Origin: Hymenopus coronatus
Lineage: Eukaryota; Arthropoda; Insecta; Mantodea; Hymenopodidae
DNA length: 64,000 bases
Assembly: GCA_030762935.1 (NCBI GenBank)
Contig: CM060891.1
Coordinates: 188,501-252,500 of the forward strand
Reading direction: 5' to 3'
The notes under the pieces are model-generated. The model did not search any database and was not told the DNA's origin. It saw nothing but the letters and a program-made list of their open reading frames with translations. The position numbers were made by a program, and so were the translations under genes. The first letter of the stretch is position 1. Each line of letters opens with the position of its first letter. Below, in pieces: positions 1-10,900 of this stretch.

Positions 1-318
1 GTTCGCACCACGATGGAGGTAAAGGGTTGGACCGCAGCCTCTAGGGATGGGATGTCTGTGATCCTAGGGTTCGGCGGGATGGAGTCGTTGAGGCAAACCC
101 TGACGCATTCCCAGTCAACGTCAACGTTTTGAACCGAGACGTCGTGACTGGCAACCCGTGTGTTAACCTCAGCTAACACGGGATTATGATCGGAATGAAG
201 TGCGTTGATCGATGTGAGAGATGTATGCAAAGGGAATTGTTTGATGATCGCGAAGTCAATAACGGATGCCCGTCCTTGACTTCGTGGATGGTGTGAAGTC
301 CGTGCCCATGTCTCAGTC
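1..318 (-). pseudogene. LINE endonuclease fragment (I/Jockey/R1-like)
   Basis: Read on the minus strand from about 318 down to base 1, one open frame gives the C-terminal part of an apurinic-type endonuclease of a non-LTR retrotransposon. It has RASVIDFAI followed by LHSDHNPVLAEV, the SDH motif that carries the catalytic Asp-His pair at the end of this domain. The frame runs off the window edge, so the reverse transcriptase would lie outside. Clade cannot be fixed from this piece. No 5' end or poly(A) end is visible, and the sequence right of 320 does not continue the frame. Confidence 0.65.
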
Positions 319-410
319 ATCTTAAGTACCAGGCCATAATATCACGCGAATCAATCAGATGTTAGCTTCATCCCAGCTCTTATAAATACCAGTCTCCGCA
401 AGCTCAAACC

Positions 411-470
411 ATCAGTTCACCCTGAAGATGAGGAAGATGCACTTCCTCGAAACGTTGGTGTCAAGCCAAG
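411..470 (+). ncRNA. Hammerhead-ribozyme-like motif (degenerate)
   Basis: CTGAAGA at 421-427 fits the hammerhead core CUGANGA. It is followed by a perfect 7-bp stem GAGGAAG/CTTCCTC with a 5-nt loop, then GAAAC, which fits the second core strand. An extra T lies between the core and the stem, and I cannot draw a convincing helix III with a cleavage triplet. Flanking CACC and GGTG could pair to close the structure. Penelope-like and other retroelements of animals are known to carry such motifs. I see no reverse transcriptase next to it, so this may be a stranded repeat end or a chance fit. Confidence 0.3.
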
Positions 471-555
471 TTTTTACCTGGCTAGAAGCCCGAGAAGATT
501 TTGAATTAACACGTCGCCAGGAAAGCTTCAGTTCTTATTCTACATTAAATACTTC

Positions 556-1207
556 AGTAGATGAAACAAAACCAAATTTATGCGAGTTGAAAGTCGTTCA
601 CACTTTTCTAATAACCAATCAATTTATACATTTTACAATAAGTGCTTTTGGATCTATGATTTACAAGAACAAACTTATAACAACAAAGCGCAACTAATAC
701 GTGATTGGCTACATTTCTTACCTCATGATTTCGAGAGAAACTACATACCAAAGGCCAAATGGAGAAGTAGTGTTAATCATAGAAAAGCAAATATACATGG
801 TCAAATATCCAAGTCTAAATCTAGTATCTGATCATCCTAAATCTTTTTTCTGATTTGGCATATACATTAACGTAAAAATTAATCCGATGTACAATTCGTA
901 TACAGGTCAAACTTATGTTTTTAGCGATGATTATTACATAGAAATTGACGAATGTACTTTTAAAGCTAAATAGTACGGATTAGTAAATAAACGATTTTCT
1001 GGAGTACCAACTGCAATGGAATAAGCTTTTAAATACATTAATGGAGTGATATACTTTTTTAAAGACAACACATGCTTCGAGTATAACGAATTTACAAACA
1101 ATTTAGTTAAATCTGGTAAAAATAGTTTGTCTATATTTGGAATAGAATGTATTAACACACATGAAGGTTTAATTGAAAATATGGAGAGTTTTGCAAGGAA
1201 TTTATAA
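556..1207 (+). pseudogene. Matrix metalloproteinase hemopexin fragment (second provirus copy)
   Basis: This segment is clearly homologous at DNA level to the hemopexin part of the MMP gene at 28938-29598, from its hinge to its stop codon. Shared blocks include the stretch reading HTFLITNQ, the FWIYDLQE region and the final block ending in a TTTATAATTGTC string just past the stop. It carries several frameshifts and in-frame stops, and the signal, propeptide and catalytic regions are absent; the left flank (430-550) is unrelated sequence. It is a remnant of another member of the same Maverick family, older or less constrained than the complete copy. It cannot encode a working enzyme. Confidence 0.85.
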
Positions 1208-1239
1208 TTGTCACGTAATTTTTTTCCTTTATAGACAAT

Positions 1240-1449
1240 CTGAACAAATCAATAATTCTTCATATTCCTTTGCTTTGCAAATTATATCTTGAAATTATTT
1301 TTTAAAATTGTCAGTTACTTTTTGATATTGAGGAATAATATACCAATCAAGTTTATCTTGAAATTCTCTAATAGATATTTTTTGATATTGAGAAATAAAA
1401 AAACCAATCAACTTTATCTTGAAATTCTTTTATAAAATCTTTGGATAGT
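1240..1449 (-). pseudogene. Unknown provirus gene, 3' part, cut by BEL element
   Basis: Read on the minus strand, the sequence left of the BEL 5' LTR continues a gene that begins right of the 3' LTR (7303-7562). It contains two imperfect tandem copies of about 20 codons, each with EFQDK followed by DW and QYQK, so a short internal duplication is visible. I do not recognise the family. Position right after the MMP 3' end, on the opposite strand, suggests a gene of the older Maverick copy. Confidence 0.45.
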
Positions 1450-1671
1450 TGTTGCAGAATGAATAAAAGTGGAAAATGTTCCATGTTTTACTTACTCTTT
1501 GTGTTTGTATAATGTTTATCTTCCTTTGTTTCATTCTTGTCATGTTTTGTATTGGTACTACTGATTTTATAAAAGTAAAAATAATGGGACACAGGCCTTG
1601 CTGGATCTAAAAGTGTTGACTTGTCTGTATAAATGTAGACATAAAATTAATCCTCTGCTGGTCACTCCACA
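1450..1671 (+). repeat. BEL 5' LTR
   Basis: Starts TGTTGCAGAATG and ends GTCACTCCACA. It aligns without gaps to 7081-7302, with six substitutions. It contains an ATAAAA-type TATA-like stretch near 1570 that could serve transcription, but no promoter can be assigned with certainty. Confidence 0.93.
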
Positions 1672-1677
1672 AAATAT

Positions 1678-1694
1678 TGGTGCCGAAACCCGGG
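1678..1694 (+). promoter_or_regulatory. Primer-binding site of the BEL element
   Basis: TGGTGCCGAAACCCGGG lies six bases after the 5' LTR. It begins TGG, the complement of the CCA end of a tRNA, as expected for a tRNA-primed minus-strand start. I do not assign the isoacceptor. Confidence 0.75.
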
Positions 1695-1929
1695 AAAAAT
1701 GAGTAACTGTGAGTAGTATTATTTCTGTTTATTAATAATTGTGTGGCCTACACTTCCTCCTACACTCAGGGAAGGAAAAATAATACTGAAGACGAAACGA
1801 GCATTCTTGCAAAACAAACGCCGCTCAACGCATAACAATTTTCGATAAAGCATTTTACAGGGAAGGAATTTGTGAAACGTGCTAAATATTATTTAAGGTT
1901 TCACATTGCGTTAACTCTTCAAATTAAAT

Positions 1930-3190
1930 ATGACCGATTCCGATCCAGCAGTGGAGTTGCGCAACCTTAAACGAAATCGCACCCGCGAACGAAATAATAT
2001 CACAAGATTCGCAAACTTAATCAACTTACACAGAAAATACGACATTATAGGATTATGAGCATCATAAAAATCGCTTGTCAGACACATTGGAACGATTACT
2101 CAAGTTCGATGACGAAATTCACGATCTCCTCACTGATGAAGAATATGACACAGACGTAACCACTTGCGAGGAGTATATTGACACTGCCAAGCGAGCAATA
2201 CAGAAGGCCTCACGAGGGATTGTGAACTACAGCTCCACTCTAACAGATTCCAAAGACTTAGGATCCAACACCACATGCACGGTTTCCACGGCAGCTCCCG
2301 TATCATCGATTTCTCACACAGTCAAACTACCACCTATCAAATTAGAATCGTTTTCAGGGGACATCGAAAACTGGATGCGCTTCTGGGAGCAGTTCGAGGC
2401 TTCTGTAGATAGTGACACGTCTCTTTCGACGATTAACAAACATGTTTTCCTTCGAGGGTATCTCGAAGGGGAACCTAAAGCACTGGTAGACGGCATTGCA
2501 ATCACAGCCTCTACTTACGAAGAGACGAAGAAAATATTAAGAGATCGGTATGGGCACAAGAGTAGAATAATTCAGACTCGTCTTGACTACCTGGAAGAAT
2601 TAAAACCTAGCCGCTTCACGTTTCCTGAGAAACTCAACACAACATTTATCGAGTGTAATCGGAGGATTCACGCACTTCGGGCGTTAGGTGAGGACATCAA
2701 TGGATACGGACGGGTTCTTGCACAAAAAATACTTCGTGCCTTCCCCGAAGACATCTGTCGACGCTGGATTATTCACGCCAAGAAAGAGAGACAGAATATC
2801 CGAGGGTATATTCTTAAACTTATGCAGTTCCTGAGTGACGAGGTAAACGGAGCACTAATAAGTCAGAAGGTCCGTGGTGATATGTCACAAATGAGCAGTA
2901 CCATACCAACAGCAGCAACACTTCACGTCCATTCCAAAAACACCAGAAAATCTAAAGGAATTCTAGACCCTTATTGCGTCTTTTGTGAAAAACGTGGCCA
3001 TTTGGCACAAGATTGTCAAGAGATTACAGACGTTCACGAAAGGACTCAAACTAAAAACCAGTAACCGGTGCTTCTTATACCTGAATCACGGCCACATTGT
3101 ACAACAATATAACAAAAAGAGTAAAGCTACGTGTTCAAAATGCAAGAAAAGTCACCATCGAGCCATTTGCACAGAACAGAGCAGTCCTTA
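1930..3190 (+). pseudogene. BEL gag polyprotein (DUF1759 type), frameshifted
   Basis: Encodes the nucleocapsid/capsid precursor of the BEL element. A good start is ATG at 1930 (MTDSDPAVELRN), but a frameshift near 2050 moves the frame to the long open stretch ending at 3064. That 329-aa stretch carries the capsid-like DUF1759 region at roughly residues 90-240 (LPPIKLESFSGD, W.RFWEQF, LRDRYG), then a zinc knuckle CVFCEKRGHLAQDC. A second frameshift near 3000-3060 puts two further knuckle-like motifs, including CSKCKKSHHRAIC, into another frame up to 3190. Family gag proteins are single frames, so this copy has at least two indels. Confidence 0.85.
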
Positions 3191-3275
3191 ACTTAATGCT
3201 TCCACGACTTCGACATCACTCAAGATTGATACTGATCGTTCTAGTTTCACTTACCTGCAAACAGCACAGATCTTA

Positions 3276-5800
3276 GTGACAGGTCCAACTGGAATAAGAA
3301 AACGAACACGTTGTATACTAGACTGTGGCAGTCAGTCAAGTTTTATAAGCAAAACCTTGGCATATCACTTACATCTTAATGTCATTGACCACACAGACCT
3401 GGCAGTTACGGCCTTTGAATCAGCGAAAACTGCACGCTTTAAGCGCAGGCTACTCAAATTCGTCGTCAGCGGAGTCTTCCACAAAATTGAAACTAAACTT
3501 GTCCGCATTTGAAAGTGATAATACATATTCACCACATCCGACAGTATCACAAGACCTCCTAGCATTGTCACGTGTTCCTAAAATACAACTTGCAGATCCT
3601 AAAGTAGACGAACACAACCCACCTATTGAGGTTCTGATATGAGGAGGCCAGTACTGGAAGGTGATGAAACATCATCAGTCTATACGTTTATCGAGTACAT
3701 TGGTTCTTCTTCCATCTCATTTTGGCTGGATTCTTAGTGAAAGTAGATCCGGAGTTTCAATTAACCATGTAACTGTTAACTTCATTCACTCAAGAGCACA
3801 ATTTCCTCCAGAATATGACGCGAGACACTTCTGGGATTTAGAAACGTTAGGAATTCAAGATCAGCATGAGAGAACCCTTACAACCAAAGATGCTATCATC
3901 TTACAGGAGTTTCTCGATAATTTTCAAATGGAGGACGGGAGGAGAGTGGTTTCATTGCCTAGAAAGGGGGATGATGTTTTACCCTCTAACAAAAGCAATG
4001 CTGAGAAACGTTTTGTCAATCTGCAGAAAAACTTGCAAATAACACTTCATTCCAGGAGATGTATTAGTCACAGATGTTAGACTACATTCATAATGGCCAC
4101 ATAGAAACTACAGTAGATGGCAATTCTTACAATACATACTACTTGCCCCATCATGCTGTTAAAAGGGAAAAACAAGGTGAAATCAAATGGAGAATGGTGT
4201 TCGACGCATCATCACACGCAAGTAACTTTCCATCTCTCAACGATGCCTTTGAACCTGGCCCCAATTTGTTACCAGAAATTGTCAACATTACTTCGTTTTC
4301 GTCTGCACCGAAAGGCCTTAATTGGAGATGTAACGCAAGCCACCTTGCAATTGAGCTTGGACAAAAAAGATCGAGACTTCACAAGGTTCCTATGGTTTCG
4401 GGTCACAGAAGAAAATGGATCTTGGAGAACGACCGAAGATGTTATCACATAGATTCACGCGCTTGCCATTCGGTCTCACATGCAGCCCCTTTCTACTGTC
4501 AGCTACTCTACGAGAACTCGCTTCCAAGTCTCACGATAAATTTCCACTGGCATCAAAAATTCTGGAAAGCAGTACCTTCATGGACGATATTGCTGTCAGC
4601 GTTGAAGATGACAATCAAGCAGTGACTTTGTACTACGAATTGGCTGGCTTACTGAAGCAAATTAAAATGTCAATGGCTAAATGGGCTACTAATTCTGTAG
4701 TACTGAATAACATATGGAGAGCTGAGGGACGCGAAATAAAGAAACTGGAGTCCTAGGGGTAAACTGGAACACAGAGTCAGATACCCTATTCTTTCACCAC
4801 CAAGATATCTCTGACTTGCTAACAGAACCAGCCACTAAACGACAAATGCTGAGAACAATCTCAAGATTTTATGACCCGCTTGGAATACTTTCGCCAGTTT
4901 CAGTAGAAGGTAAAATTCTGTTCCAAGACACATAGTTGATGTGAATAGACTGGGACGAGATTCTACCTCATGACATCGCATGTTAATGGCACACCTGGAT
5001 TTCAAGTCTTCCTAACCTCTCAAATATTACGATCCCACGATGGATTGGTATATCCAGCTGGATGCCTGGAACTTCACAAGTCCACGTGTTCTGCGACGCT
5101 CAGAGAGGGCCTACGGTGCAGTACTGTATGTTAGGACAGAATATGAGACTAACGCTTTAGTCCAGTTAGCTTGCAGCAAGACTAGGTTGTCTCCCATTAA
5201 AAAAGTGACACTTCCACGTCTTGAATTACTTGCATCCTTGATAGGTGTCCGATTTTTAAAATACTTCTGCCATTCCACAGGGTATGACGTCACTAAGGCG
5301 ACACTATGGAGTGATTCCATGGTCACTAGGATGGATTCGCAGCGACGCAAATCAGTGGAAAACCTTCGTCTGCAACCGTGTTACGGAAATTCAGTCCAAT
5401 ATTTCACCGGCACAGTGTAAACACTGTCCTGGACAAGAAAACCCAGCAGATCTTTTATCTCGGGGAATTACTGCCACAGCATTACTTCACTCTACGTTGT
5501 GGTGGAGTGGTCCACTATGGCTCAAGAACCATCTCGATTCGTGGCCTCGAAATGAGGTCTCCAAAATCACACTTCCTGAAATACGGAAAACAAGTCGACA
5601 AGTATTGACAATAAACACTCTTGAGTCTCCTGTTAACGCTGGAAGGTACAGTTCTTGCATCAAACTATTGCGCATAACAGCATGGACTCTACGATTCATA
5701 CGGAACACACGTACACAGAACAGAACTGCTGGAGAACTCACTGCATCGGAATTTTCTACTGCACGGATTCATTGGATTAAAACTGTGCAAAGAGAATCTT
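3276..5800 (+). pseudogene. BEL pol: protease, reverse transcriptase, RNase H (broken)
   Basis: The N-terminal part of the BEL pol polyprotein, scattered over several frames. The retropepsin-like (DUF1758) active site is at about 3310 as ILDCGSQSSFIS, with Cys where Asp-Ser/Thr-Gly usually begins (D-C-G). Reverse transcriptase follows: HHAVKREKQGEIKWRMVFDAS near 4150-4210 in one frame (family N-terminal signature), RLPFGLTCSPFLLSATL near 4460, and the catalytic FMDD in TFMDDIAVSV at about 4578. Peptidase A17/RNase H-type sequence runs from about 4780 to 5450 with VTLPRLELLAS and SDSMV. Frame changes and stops (for example after 4756 and 5420) make it inactive as read. Confidence 0.85.
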
Positions 5801-6900
5801 TTCCGGATGAACTTCACGCACTCCAGCACAATCAGCCACTGCCCAAAAAATCTAAAATTGCACGTTTCAACCCCTTCATAAACAATGGAGTAATTCATCA
5901 TGGTGGACGCTTGCAATTTGCCAACAGCCTGTCTCCCAACACAACGTCATCCCATACTACTCGATGGGCAGCACCACTTTGTTCACTTATTGATCCAAAA
6001 CACACATACCAGACTTCATCATATGGGTGTTGGGATTGTTCTATCCGAGCTTAGAGACGAATTTTGGATTCTCCGTGCCCGCCAAACTATAAAAAGGACA
6101 CTAGGAAGGTGTCTTCCTTGCAAACTGGCAAAAGCCCCATTTGCACAAGCAGTTGAAGCTCCTCTTCCTAGTGACAGAGTGACATCACTGAAACCTTTCA
6201 AAGTAACGGGAATTGATTTTGCTGGACCTGTATACATTAAGGTGGGAAGCGATTACGCTGTTCACCTGCGCAACAACTCGTGCAGTCCACTTAGAGTTCT
6301 GCACTTCTATGGCCACAGATAGTTTCATCTCTGCACTCCAGCGATTTGCCGGGAGACGCGGATTGCCTCATAGTATTTATTCTGACAACGCCCAGACTTT
6401 CCATGCTTCAAACAGAGAGTTAACTGAGTTATGGAACACTCTCGCCGCTTCAAAAACCAAGCAATATCTTGCAGAAAACATCACTTGGAAGTTCATTGCT
6501 CCGAGGGCTGCTTCGTGGGGTGGCTGGTGGGAGAGGATGATAGGAACTATGAAACGCTGTCTGAGAAAAGTATTGGGTCGAGCCCAAGTGACAGAAGAAG
6601 GAATGAATACAGTTATCATGACTGAAGCAGCCCTTAACTCAAGACCAATATCACAATCAGATAGTGCAGAATCACAGCCATTGACACCATCACATTTTCT
6701 TTGTGGTCAAAGGTTAACCACAATACCTAGTGGAGCTGAGCCTGAGGTGAAGGACAATTTAACAAAACAATTCATACTTCACCAGAAACTAGCAGAATAC
6801 CTGTGGAAGCGCTGGTCGAAGGAGTATTTGACAGAATTTAGAAGTTTTCACGAAGTTCGTCAACCTGATAAGAACTCACCTCAGCTCAAAATTTGAGACA
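5800..6900 (+). pseudogene. BEL integrase with zinc-binding and C-terminal domains (broken)
   Basis: The C-terminal part of BEL pol. A zinc-binding region has a His pair near 6000 and a Cys pair in RCLPCKLAK near 6110. The catalytic core shows the three acidic residues in GIDFAGPVY (about 6210), YSDNAQTF (about 6375) and SWGGWWERMIG (about 6515), spacing normal for retroviral-type integrases. A DUF5641-like tail follows, with LTPSHFLCG and LWKRWSKEYL. At least one frameshift lies near 6290, just inside the core. From about 6893 to 7093 the tail continues in another frame with DLRRGRDG and VLRTADG, typical of the element's end. Confidence 0.85.
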
Positions 6901-7068
6901 TCGCCTTGATCCACGAAGAGGTGCGCCATGCCAATCATGGAAGAAAGCGCGCATAGAGGACCTCCGTCGTGGAAGGGATGGAAATTTAAGGACAATTGTA
7001 CTACGCACTGCAGATGGCAACGCAATCACACGTCCTGTCCAGCTGGTCGTTCCTCTGGAGATCACCCA

Positions 7069-7080
7069 GGGTGGGGAGGA
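7069..7080 (+). promoter_or_regulatory. Polypurine tract of the BEL element
   Basis: GGGTGGGGAGGA directly abuts the first base of the 3' LTR. Such a purine run primes plus-strand DNA synthesis in LTR elements. One T interrupts it. Confidence 0.75.
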
Positions 7081-7302
7081 TGTTGCAGAATGAATAAAAG
7101 TGGAAAATGTTCCATGTTTTACTTACTCTTTGTGTTTGTATAATGTTTATCTTCCTATGTTTCATTCTTGTCATGTTTTGTATTGGTACTATTGATTTTA
7201 GAAAAGGAAAAATAAAGGGACACAGGCCTTGCTAGATCTAAAAGTGTTGACTTGTCTGTATAAATGTAGACATAAAATTAATCCTCTGCTGGTCACTCCA
7301 CA
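7081..7302 (+). repeat. BEL 3' LTR
   Basis: The same 222 bp as 1450-1671, with six substitutions and no gaps. It is followed by GTAGT, the partner of ATAGT left of the 5' LTR. Confidence 0.93.
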
Positions 7303-7562
7303 GTAGTTTTTGATCTCTACAAATAATCCCCGTTCAATTATATCAAATGGGTTCTTTCTTTTAAGGTAATCAACAATGGGATGTTTATATAATGTTTATA
7401 ATTATAAGTTATGCAGGTCTTGTAATTTAAAATTCCCATATATATTTTCATAAATAAGATGGTTATTAAAACCATATTGAGTAAAATATTACTATTGTGA
7501 TTTTCTAATTCTTTCACTTTAGATTGCATTTCATTTTTATTTTGGTGTTTAAGGTTCTCCAT
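7303..7562 (-). pseudogene. Unknown provirus gene, 5' part (older Maverick copy)
   Basis: Starts at ATG 7562 in the context TATAAATG, the same start context as every gene of the complete Maverick. The first frame (MENLKHQNKNEMQSK...) runs 74 codons. Further down, a different frame looks more protein-like and leads into the 3' part left of the BEL element (1240-1449), so a frameshift and the BEL insertion both break it. I do not recognise the product. It faces away from the gene at 7644, with about 80 bp between the two starts. Confidence 0.45.
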
Positions 7563-7643
7563 TTATAAGAAAAAAAAGTATTAGAAAAAAATATTTTGGT
7601 CTAAACAGAAATAAAAAAAAAAATGTCTTTCATAAATGTTGCT

Positions 7644-7970
7644 ATATAAATGGACAACTTAGAAAACCTACTTAAGAAGATTAATTTGTTTAAACGTATG
7701 AGCTAGAACAAGACGTTTCATATGTCGCTGGTTGTGAATATTTCAATACCAAACATGGACAAAAATTTTGTATGGAACTTGATAACACTTAAAATTACTT
7801 TACCAGATATTTGAAATTAATTACTGAATGGGATGTTCATTTTTTTGAAACAGGAGAAATTAAACTGAAATACAAAGGAATGAAAAAAGCTGAAAAAATA
7901 GCAATGAATTTCATGGCTGTAATTTTTTCAATGAAAGTAGTTAAAAAAGAATATTACTTTAAGACCTGAA
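7644..7970 (+). pseudogene. Small provirus protein relic, similar to the 30554 gene
   Basis: ATG at 7644 in the context TATATAAATG. The start frame gives about 18 codons. A second frame then carries CEYFNTKHGQKFCMEL, and after one stop about 56 codons run to 7969. The NTKHGQK...EL pattern resembles the KTKYGDKAQLTL stretch of the 100-aa protein at 30554-30856. Both may be the same small protein class of this provirus family. My impression is of an OB-fold-like nucleic-acid binder, but that is inference. It is broken by at least two frame changes. Confidence 0.4.
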
Positions 7971-10900
7971 ATTCTATACTAAAATCTATAATCTAATTGG
8001 TGATTATTTTCTTTTTAAACAATTTAATCAAATTAGATATAAATACAAAATTAATATATCTTTACTAACAATTTACATTTTAAAATAATTTAGTTGGTTC
8101 AACGTAAATAATTCATCCAAAACATACAAAAAGCTATGATGTGCGCAAAGTCGCATTTTTAGTATTGACTAAAATCGGTACTTTATTTTACTGCTATTTG
8201 TATATATAAAAACTGATTTTAGAAAAAGTGGAGTAGATTCGGCTATTTATACTTTAAAGACTGATTATAAACTAGGATCGGTTATTTAATTATAAATATA
8301 CGGAATTTGGTGAAGGTGTGCAAAGTTGTGCTAGAACATGTAAATATACCTACTCCTGTAATTTACACTGATGTGTGTCTCAAAAGTGAGTTTAAATATA
8401 CCGCTGTATTTTTACAGATAGGAAAATATTGTTGGTAAAACAATGGGGTTTACCAAATATTGAAGAGAAAGACTGACATTCCCCAACGTACAGCATTGTC
8501 TGCGAAAAACTGCGTAATCGTTTTGCAGGGTTGTAAAGCTGGGTTGGAGCGCCTTCTTTTATTTAGATTGTTATCCATATTATGATTCCTCAGTTATGAT
8601 TCATAAGTTTTGCTAACATGCTGTAGTAGCGCTCCACGTTTACTTTAACGGTTTATATAATTTCTTTGCCAATTTCGACAAAATAAAGGCCAACTATGAA
8701 CAGCGACGAGAAGACAGAGCGTAGAGTAACTTATTTATATCATGAAAATCCTGTTGAATTGAACTCTGAGGGTCATTTCTAACCAAAGTCTGCAATTATA
8801 CGTGTTAGCTCGATTGTGTTAATCGTGTATTAAGTTCAGATCTACTTGCAGAACGCCCCCTGAAATGTTTCAGAGTACGGTTGCGCAAAATCCTGGTATT
8901 GTTCCCAAAGTGGTTAGTGGAATACATATTTATAACTAACATATTGTATTACAAATATTTTTTTCGGCTGTAATTGTTTTAAAATCCATTGTTTCACATT
9001 TTGGTATTAATAACTTTCCACCAAAAGGACTAGAAAGTGGACTCCCAATTAAAATGTAAATGCAAGGATTTGTATAAGTTTTACACACATTCGTGTACGG
9101 AATATGCCCTGGTTACGGATTACATTACATCTCTTGATTTTGCAACATTCTTATTTTGTTCCTTAAAGTTGGTGATGTCTAAATCACGATCATGTTTGAC
9201 TGCAAAAGGAGCTCTGTACTCACGCACCGCAGCCGTATGGACAATATGAATAAGGAGCCCTGTGCAGGAGTCTTACACGATGTAGTCAAAAAGAAGTTCA
9301 CATCAGCACGTAAGTTGTTTATACCAAAAGTCCTCTTGTTGAAAACACTCGCTCCAAAACAGACGTGGACGTAGTATGTGCGGCATTCAGTCCTGCTGAT
9401 GTACATACTCGAGGACGTACAAGGGAACTCCTAGCTTCGAGATGGGAGGGCACTTTCTTGGTTTATTTTCCTACACAAGACGAGAGCATAAAAATTAAGA
9501 TAAAATCATGGTAGCAGAAAGAAAAACTACCACGGCTCTCTTGGTCTCAGAAGACTCAGAAAAATCGACTGTTACAAGCATTTCTTTCAATTTGAGAAAA
9601 TAGCGAGATTCGCTGGCTGCATTTGATAACTCATTTTGACTTGTAAACATAAGTGAAGGCATTCTGGGGAACTGGCCTGCAATGAATTTGAAGGCTGTGA
9701 AATAGCGCTAAGCTGCAGCTGGTATCTCGTCGGCAGGGCACTTTACGATATCTTTACTCTCGGGGCGTGTTAGTGGTACAGTAATTACTTACCAAAGGAA
9801 TACATTTTCTTTCAAACATTTCACTTTTTATTTAGTAAATTTCCAACATCAAATAAAAATATAGAAAAACTGAAAAAGATTTTATCTTACCAAGTAGGCT
9901 ATCAACTAAAGAAACATGGCAGATATAAATATTCCTCCACAATGATATTTATTGTTTCACAATGCCCCTTTTGTGCACATGCGAGTACGTGAAATTCTGA
10001 TAAGCTGCTTAAATAAGCGCTAAACATCCCAAGCAAAACTGTAAATGAACATAAAACAAGTAAAAATAATCCATTCCTACACATTTTCACTACATGAGAG
10101 AACAGCTGCTTTAACATGTTTTTTGTATTAATCCTCATCAATTAAAATTAACTTTTTACAAGCATTATTTACAAATCAGTGGGTGTCTTGTAAGGCCGCA
10201 TTAATTTCCAATAATTTTCCCTAGATCATTCAATTCGAAAGTATGGACATTGTGTATATGGGCCCTTGTACAAAAGGCCCTATATTTCAACCCTAAATAT
10301 TTTTTCTCTTTACTAAAAGAGGATTGCCAGCAGGCTGTTTCCATTTTCTTTAATGCCTTTTAATTTTAGGTTTTCGTTGTTCCAACTACTACTCTGGAAT
10401 GGCAAATATGCTTTCTCTTCATTTAATCCTTTATATATTTTTAATATCAGGTAACCCTTTATTATTGAGTTTCTGGCCTAACAACTATTGAAGCAAACCC
10501 TATACTGGCATCTATACTATTATTAATTACGGCAATATATTTACAGTGCTTCATCCAGATTGTTATTGGCATGACAAAGTAACCTGAAATATGTGGCAAC
10601 ATTCCTCACGCAACGTTCCCAGGAGTTAGCTCCCTTGCGTAAAATTTTATTCCAGGCTCATGTGAATTATTCTTAAATTTCTTGCTATTGCGTTATCACA
10701 CAAGAATGCCGCAATCATCTCGTACTTGGGCACAAACTTTAGAACTGTATTGGCCTGAACCCATCAAAGTGACCAAGCCATTCTTCCCATCACGTATTAT
10801 ATTTCGTGGCACTGACATACTTTTTATATGTAACTTCAGAAATACAGTTGTCTTTTCTACGCCAGAATGAATTAAACAAATGTGAAATTCCAAAATTAGT

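Larger units (their letters stand above)
1450..7302 (+). mobile_element. BEL/Pao LTR retrotransposon, full length
   Basis: A 5.85-kb element bounded by two 222-bp direct LTRs (TGTTGCAG...CTCCACA). It has a primer-binding site just after the 5' LTR and a purine tract abutting the 3' LTR. The flanks are ATAGT on the left and GTAGT on the right, giving a 4-5 bp target duplication typical of the superfamily. Internal order is gag (DUF1759 type, zinc knuckles), aspartic protease, reverse transcriptase, RNase H, integrase and DUF5641-type tail, the BEL/Pao order. All genes are broken by frameshifts. It sits inside the older Maverick remnant and splits one of its genes. By my count the LTRs differ at 6 of 222 positions. 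Confidence 0.93.

Noticed and set aside
8100..8420. Terminal inverted repeat of the older Maverick copy
   Set aside because: No convincing match to the 16199-16377 repeat could be found by eye; the right end of that copy stays undefined.
9902..10141. Minus-strand 79-codon frame with a hydrophobic segment resembling a secreted or membrane peptide
   Set aside because: No homology I recognise, no neighbouring exons and no start context evidence; in AT-rich DNA such a frame is expected by chance.
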